A stretch of DNA of 64,000 nt from Carnegiea gigantea (taxonomy: Eukaryota; Streptophyta; Magnoliopsida; Caryophyllales; Cactaceae). The notes beneath the pieces are model-generated. The model was not told the DNA's origin, did not search any database, and saw nothing but the letters and a program-made list of their open reading frames with translations. Numbering within the stretch: the stretch's first letter is position 1; every line of letters begins with the position of its first letter. The translations under genes were made by a program, and so were the position numbers. Of this stretch, positions 60,172 through 64,000 are shown in pieces. The stretch lies in the NCBI GenBank assembly GCA_029747015.1, contig JAKOGI010000360.1, forward strand, positions 230,001-294,000, in the 5' to 3' direction.

Positions 60172-60876
60172 CTTTGCTTATCTCCGACGATTACCAACAG
60201 ACTGCACAACAAAAATGATGATCAACCCAACATATACACCTAATGAATTTTAAGGACAGAGATCCATTGCCCACATCAATTTGCATTAAATTAAGGGGAA
60301 AACAAACATACCCAGATGCCCAAAAACGCCCATGATCATAATTAGAGAGAAAAATCAAAAGCAAAAGCAAAAGCATGGGAGACAATTGGGCAAAAAATTA
60401 CGAGTAAATGGGAGAGAAAAGGAAGCAGTTGGCAATGGACTGTAGTGATGGTGTTTTCAAAAGCATTCAGATTGTAAGGATTATAAAAATGGGCAGCTTC
60501 AATTTGCTAATAAAGAGCAAGAAATTGATATGAAATTTGGGTAGGTGAAGCTAACCGCTGCCTTTGTTTTATTGTGGAGAGAGAAAATGGGTAAGCGAGT
60601 AAGGGTGACGCAGAGAGAGAGAAAGGGGGGGGGGTGGAGAGGAATGTGAAGGTGAAATCCATGCAAAAGCGTAAATTATTACGTACAATCGGTTGGACAC
60701 TTCATTTGTCCATCCGGTCCCACCTCTCAGCGGTTATATGCATTGCCTATTTGAACTACCACTAAAAAAAATATTCATTATTCTCAATTTTTGAACTTGC
60801 TGTTTTCGTTCTCTCTCATTCTCGCACTCGGTGGTCGATGTTGCAATTGCTTTAGTATTTTGCCAATTCTTACCAA
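60172..60876. promoter_or_regulatory. Divergent promoter interval
   Basis: 705 bp separate the start of the reverse-strand CHY1-like locus from the first ATG of the FRS/MULE-type gene. Contains GAGAGA tracts (60575-60625), a run of ten G (60625-60634) and a CT-rich leader at 60795-60825. No exact TATA element assigned. Confidence 0.4.
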
Positions 60877-61285
60877 ATGGTTGAATTTGATCTTAACATT
60901 GCTATTGATGTTGAATATTCATCAAACGCGATTTCATCGTCATCGTCAGGTTTGATATCGTTTTTGGATCTCTGTTTTTGTGCTCGTATTTTGGAGTTGT
61001 ATGCGTGGATTTTTGATTAGTTAGTTTCGAGTTGTTTGAACTGGTATGCATTCATTGTTGTGATGTCGTGATCTGACATTATAATGCAATTGTTATTGAG
61101 TGCGTTATTTTACGATTTGCTGTTCTACATTTTGGCAGAATGTTTGATTGGTGGTTTTACTTGTGTTTTGTGTTAATTTCGGTTAAGATACAAGTTTACA
61201 ATGGTTTTTGGTTTAATTGTTGAATATTAGGTGAATTTTGGCTGCTGACATATGAGAAACGATTGCTTATCATTATGAGTTTTTG

Positions 61286-61796
61286 GCCCACTAAATATAG
61301 TCGTTGACTCACTAGTGGTATATATTTCGCTCACTAAACATAATATGTTACGTTGTACTACGTAGCAGTTTTTTGCTCACTAAAAGAAACGTTTAGCTCA
61401 CCCGGATTGAAGCGTGGGCTCACCGACTTTGCATTATGGCTCACCACAAATTTTATGGTTGTTTTTCTATATGATATTTTTACTGTTGCTATGTACATAT
61501 GAGAAACTACAACTCACCAATATGTGTTCTGTGCTCACTACATATAGTCGTAGGCTCACTAATAAAAATATCTTTAGCTCACTGAGGTTCAGATTGTATG
61601 CATGAATCCATGTATGTATGAATCATTTATCAGTTTTTATGCTCATGAAATGTAATTCCTATGTTCAATCTTGTCCCTATCATGGAACAGAATCTGTTGC
61701 CTTCGATCACGCTACATAGCATTCTGTACTCACTAAGACAAGCTTTTGGCTCACTGCACTGAAGCCTGTGCTCACCAATGTTACATTGTAGCTCAC
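61286..61796 (+). repeat. GCTCAC array, 21-22 bp period, intron 1
   Basis: GCTCAC or a one-base variant starts at 61286, 61307, 61329, then 61375, 61396, 61418, 61439, then 61512, 61533, 61554, 61577, then 61728, 61749, 61770, 61791. Steps within groups are 21-23 bp. The core is usually followed by TAA, CAA or CCA; the rest of each unit is not conserved. Confidence 0.85.
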
Positions 61797-63135
61797 CACA
61801 AAAAACTTTTTTTTTTATGTTACACATCTACATTAGATTGTTGCGTTGCTAAGGCAGTTGATGTTGATGATTATGTTAGGATTTTTGTGTAATTGTACTG
61901 GTGGTTCAAAGGGCAAAGGTGTGGCTTCTGATGATGGTAATAGTGCTGGTGGTGTATCAAATTATGCTGTGATTGATAAGGAGAAATGTATAGATGGTGA
62001 TGAATGTGTTGTTGAAGTAAAGGAATGTGAAGAATCAGAGCTGATTGGTAAAAGGGTCAATTCTCTAGATACTGCATTTGAGGTATACAACAAGTATGCT
62101 TTCCGTAAGGGTTTTTTCATTAGGTGTGACAAGTTGCGAAGGAGAGAGAGTTAACAAGAGGTTCGTTCAATGGAGTTTTGCTGCAGCAAACAAGGTGTTA
62201 AAAGGTATCCAGGGAAACAAGACAAGACATTTACCAAAAGGAACCGGAGGTGTAATTGTAAAGGTAGAGCTATATTTTATATTGAACCAAATGGGGAATC
62301 AGTTTGTAAGAAGCATGATATGGTTCATAATCATGAACTGCTTTTGGAAGATGAGGTGCGTAAGTTGAGGTCACATAAAAAAATCGAGAAAGTTCATGTG
62401 GACTATTTCCAAAAGATGAGGAGAAATGGTATGAAAGTTTTGCATGCGTATCGGCTTCTGAGAAATGAGGCCGGGGGTTCACCATCACTTGATTTTAGCG
62501 AGAGGGATACGTACAATAGTGTTACAAATGAAGTCAAGAGGACTTTAGATGGGGGCGATGCCAACCATTTGATGTGTGTTTTAGAAGCTAGGTGTGGTAA
62601 TGAACAAGATTTTTTTTATAAGTTTAAATTGGACGAGGACGATTGTTTGATGTGCTTCTTTTGGAGAGATACACAAATGAAATTTGATTACATATTGTTT
62701 AGTGATCTCCTTGTATTTGACACAATATATAGGACCAATCGTTATGAGATGATATGTGCATCTTTTGCTTGTATGAATCACCATGCAAAGAATGTTATGG
62801 TGGGATGTGGGTTTTTGATGAATGAGAAGATTGAGAGTTTTGTGTGGTTATTTGAAACATTCTTGGAAGCTATGAGTAATGTTCAACCGAAAACTATGAT
62901 GACGGATCAAGCATTTTCTATGGCAAATGCTATTGAAAAGATGTTCCCCTTGGCAAAGCATAGGTTGTGTACTTGGCACATTTTGGAGAATTCCAAAAAG
63001 AATATTGGTCATCTTAGAGTATTGGGTGGATTTGTTGATAAGTTTGACCATGTTTTGATGAGATGTGATACAGAAGTAGAGTTTAACTTTTGTTGGCAGA
63101 GGTAAGCCCTGTCTATGCTTGCTGATTTTTAATGT

Positions 63136-63252
63136 GCTCACCAAGTTATTGCTTTATGCTCACTAATTTTTAGTGTCTGCTCACCAAAGCTATATGTTTT
63201 GCTCACTGGACTATGACTTCTGCTCACCATGGTTACATTTTCTGCTCACTAA
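63136..63252 (+). repeat. GCTCAC array, 21-22 bp period, intron 2
   Basis: Six exact GCTCAC cores start at 63136, 63158, 63179, 63201, 63222 and 63244 (steps 22, 21, 22, 21, 22), filling most of the 186-bp intron 63102-63287. Confidence 0.92.
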
Positions 63253-64000
63253 TTTATTATTTTTTGGTAACTAGTTTTGTGTGTTAGGCTGGTTGAAGAG
63301 TATAATTGTGCTAAAAATGCTTGGTTGGTTAGACTGTTTCGGTTGAAAGAAAAATGGTGTCCAGCCTATTGCAAGGATTTTTTCTCTGGTGGGATTTTAT
63401 CATCACAAAGAAGTGAGTCAACAAATGCTTCTTTGTCAAAGAGAGTCAATGCCACTTGTGGGTTGTTTGATTTTTACAATATATTCTGTGATGTTGTTAC
63501 TGAGTGGAGGATTAAGGAGAAGGACAAGAATGTGTAAAATAAGGATGGATTTTTCGAAATGTACTTGCCACATGTTAGCATTTTGTAGCATGCTTCAAAG
63601 ATCTATACGAACAACTTGTACAAAGTGTTTCAGAATGAGTACATCAAAGGAGAAGGGTGCTGTCAAGATCTTCTTAGCTCAAGTGAAACCTCGTACGGTA
63701 CAGAGCATACATGTGTTGTGTATGAGAATCGCCTTTCGAAGAAGTTTGGATTTGTGGTTAGGTTTAATCTACCAGACCATAACATTGTTTGCGATTGTAA
63801 AAAGTACAATGAAAGTGGTGTTTTCTGCTGCCACTGCTTGCGTGTTTTCAATGTTCATTGTGTGGCTAAAGTCCCTGATCAATATATTTGAAGTGATGGA
63901 CTAGGCTAGCAAGACCCCCACGGGCTGTAGAAGAAGCTGTAAGTAGTAGTAATGCATCTGGTGTTCCTGGTTCCATATGGAGGGTTTAGATGCATAGGCA

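Larger units (their letters stand above)
60877..63999 (+). pseudogene. FAR1/FRS- or Mutator-like transposase gene, cut by the window edge
   Basis: Modelled exons 60877-60949, 61880-63101 and 63288 onward; both introns are GT-AG and keep the frame. Visible in order: a FAR1-type DNA-binding domain (SLDTAFEVYNKYAFRKGFF, then RCNCKGRAIF and VHNHELL, about 62062-62340), the MULE transposase domain (DYILFSDLLVFDTIYRTNRY, MTDQAFSMANAIEKMFP, HRLCTWHI, 62680-62990), and a SWIM zinc finger (CDCKKYNESGVFCCHC, about 63790-63840). FRS genes descend from Mutator transposases and some act as light-signalling factors; this copy could be either. Lesions are in-frame stops at 62152, 63535 and 63586, a one-base shift near 63887 and TGA at 63894. 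No terminal inverted repeat could be tested because the right side is outside. Exon 1 is the least certain part. Confidence 0.82.

Noticed and set aside
61846..61879. ATG at 61846 as the start of the FRS/MULE protein
   Set aside because: The segment 61846-61879 is hydrophobic and precedes a good acceptor (TATGTTAG) that joins in frame to an ATG exon at 60877; the upstream exon is preferred, though not proven.

Overview
This window is nuclear DNA of a flowering plant, almost certainly a eudicot: AT-rich intergenic DNA, genes with GT-AG introns, a DYW-class pentatricopeptide-repeat gene, plastid-targeted proteins, and plant transposons of nearly every order. I cannot name the species. TS/Au-like SINE 3' ends, common in asterids, are a weak hint.

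Layout. 1-10980: gene-poor AT-rich DNA with a Helitron (3051-3765), a diverged kilobase-scale tandem duplication (4079-6005) and microsatellites. 10981-25340: a nest of retroelements. A degraded element with a tRNA-Met primer site was hit by a lone Ty3-like LTR that carries a 5S-rRNA-like block (11610-13833), and by an 11-kb chromodomain Ty3/gypsy element (14000-25045) with 2.5-kb LTRs and an extra reading frame before gag. 25340-33800: gene-poor; it holds an unusual array of a GTTCAC-type motif about every 22 bp (28963-29770) and a compound CA/TA/GT microsatellite.

Genic core, 33.8-60.2 kb: a PPR-DYW organellar RNA-editing type gene (35074-37497), a FAX2-like plastid fatty-acid exporter (39229-39981), and a three-exon, probably plastid membrane protein gene (41382-48634) whose 6-kb first intron holds a young Ty1/copia element (42945-47540, perfect target duplication). 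Next comes a reverse-strand LINE (48790-54545), itself interrupted by a hAT transposon with a perfect 8-bp target duplication (50526-52359), then a hAT-type foldback element (54867-55553). A 15-exon reverse-strand 3-hydroxyisobutyryl-CoA hydrolase (CHY1-like) locus (56074-60171) has a frameshift, a destroyed splice donor, an early stop and altered active-site residues, so it reads as a pseudogene.

60.8-64 kb: a decayed FAR1/FRS- or Mutator-like transposase gene running toward the right edge. Both of its introns, and not its exons, are filled with GCTCAC motifs at 21-22 bp spacing, two helical turns. The same kind of array lies alone at 29 kb. This is the most unusual signal I found. The host genes do not form a joint pathway; what unites the window is layered transposition and decay, for which target duplications and interrupted reading frames give a relative order.
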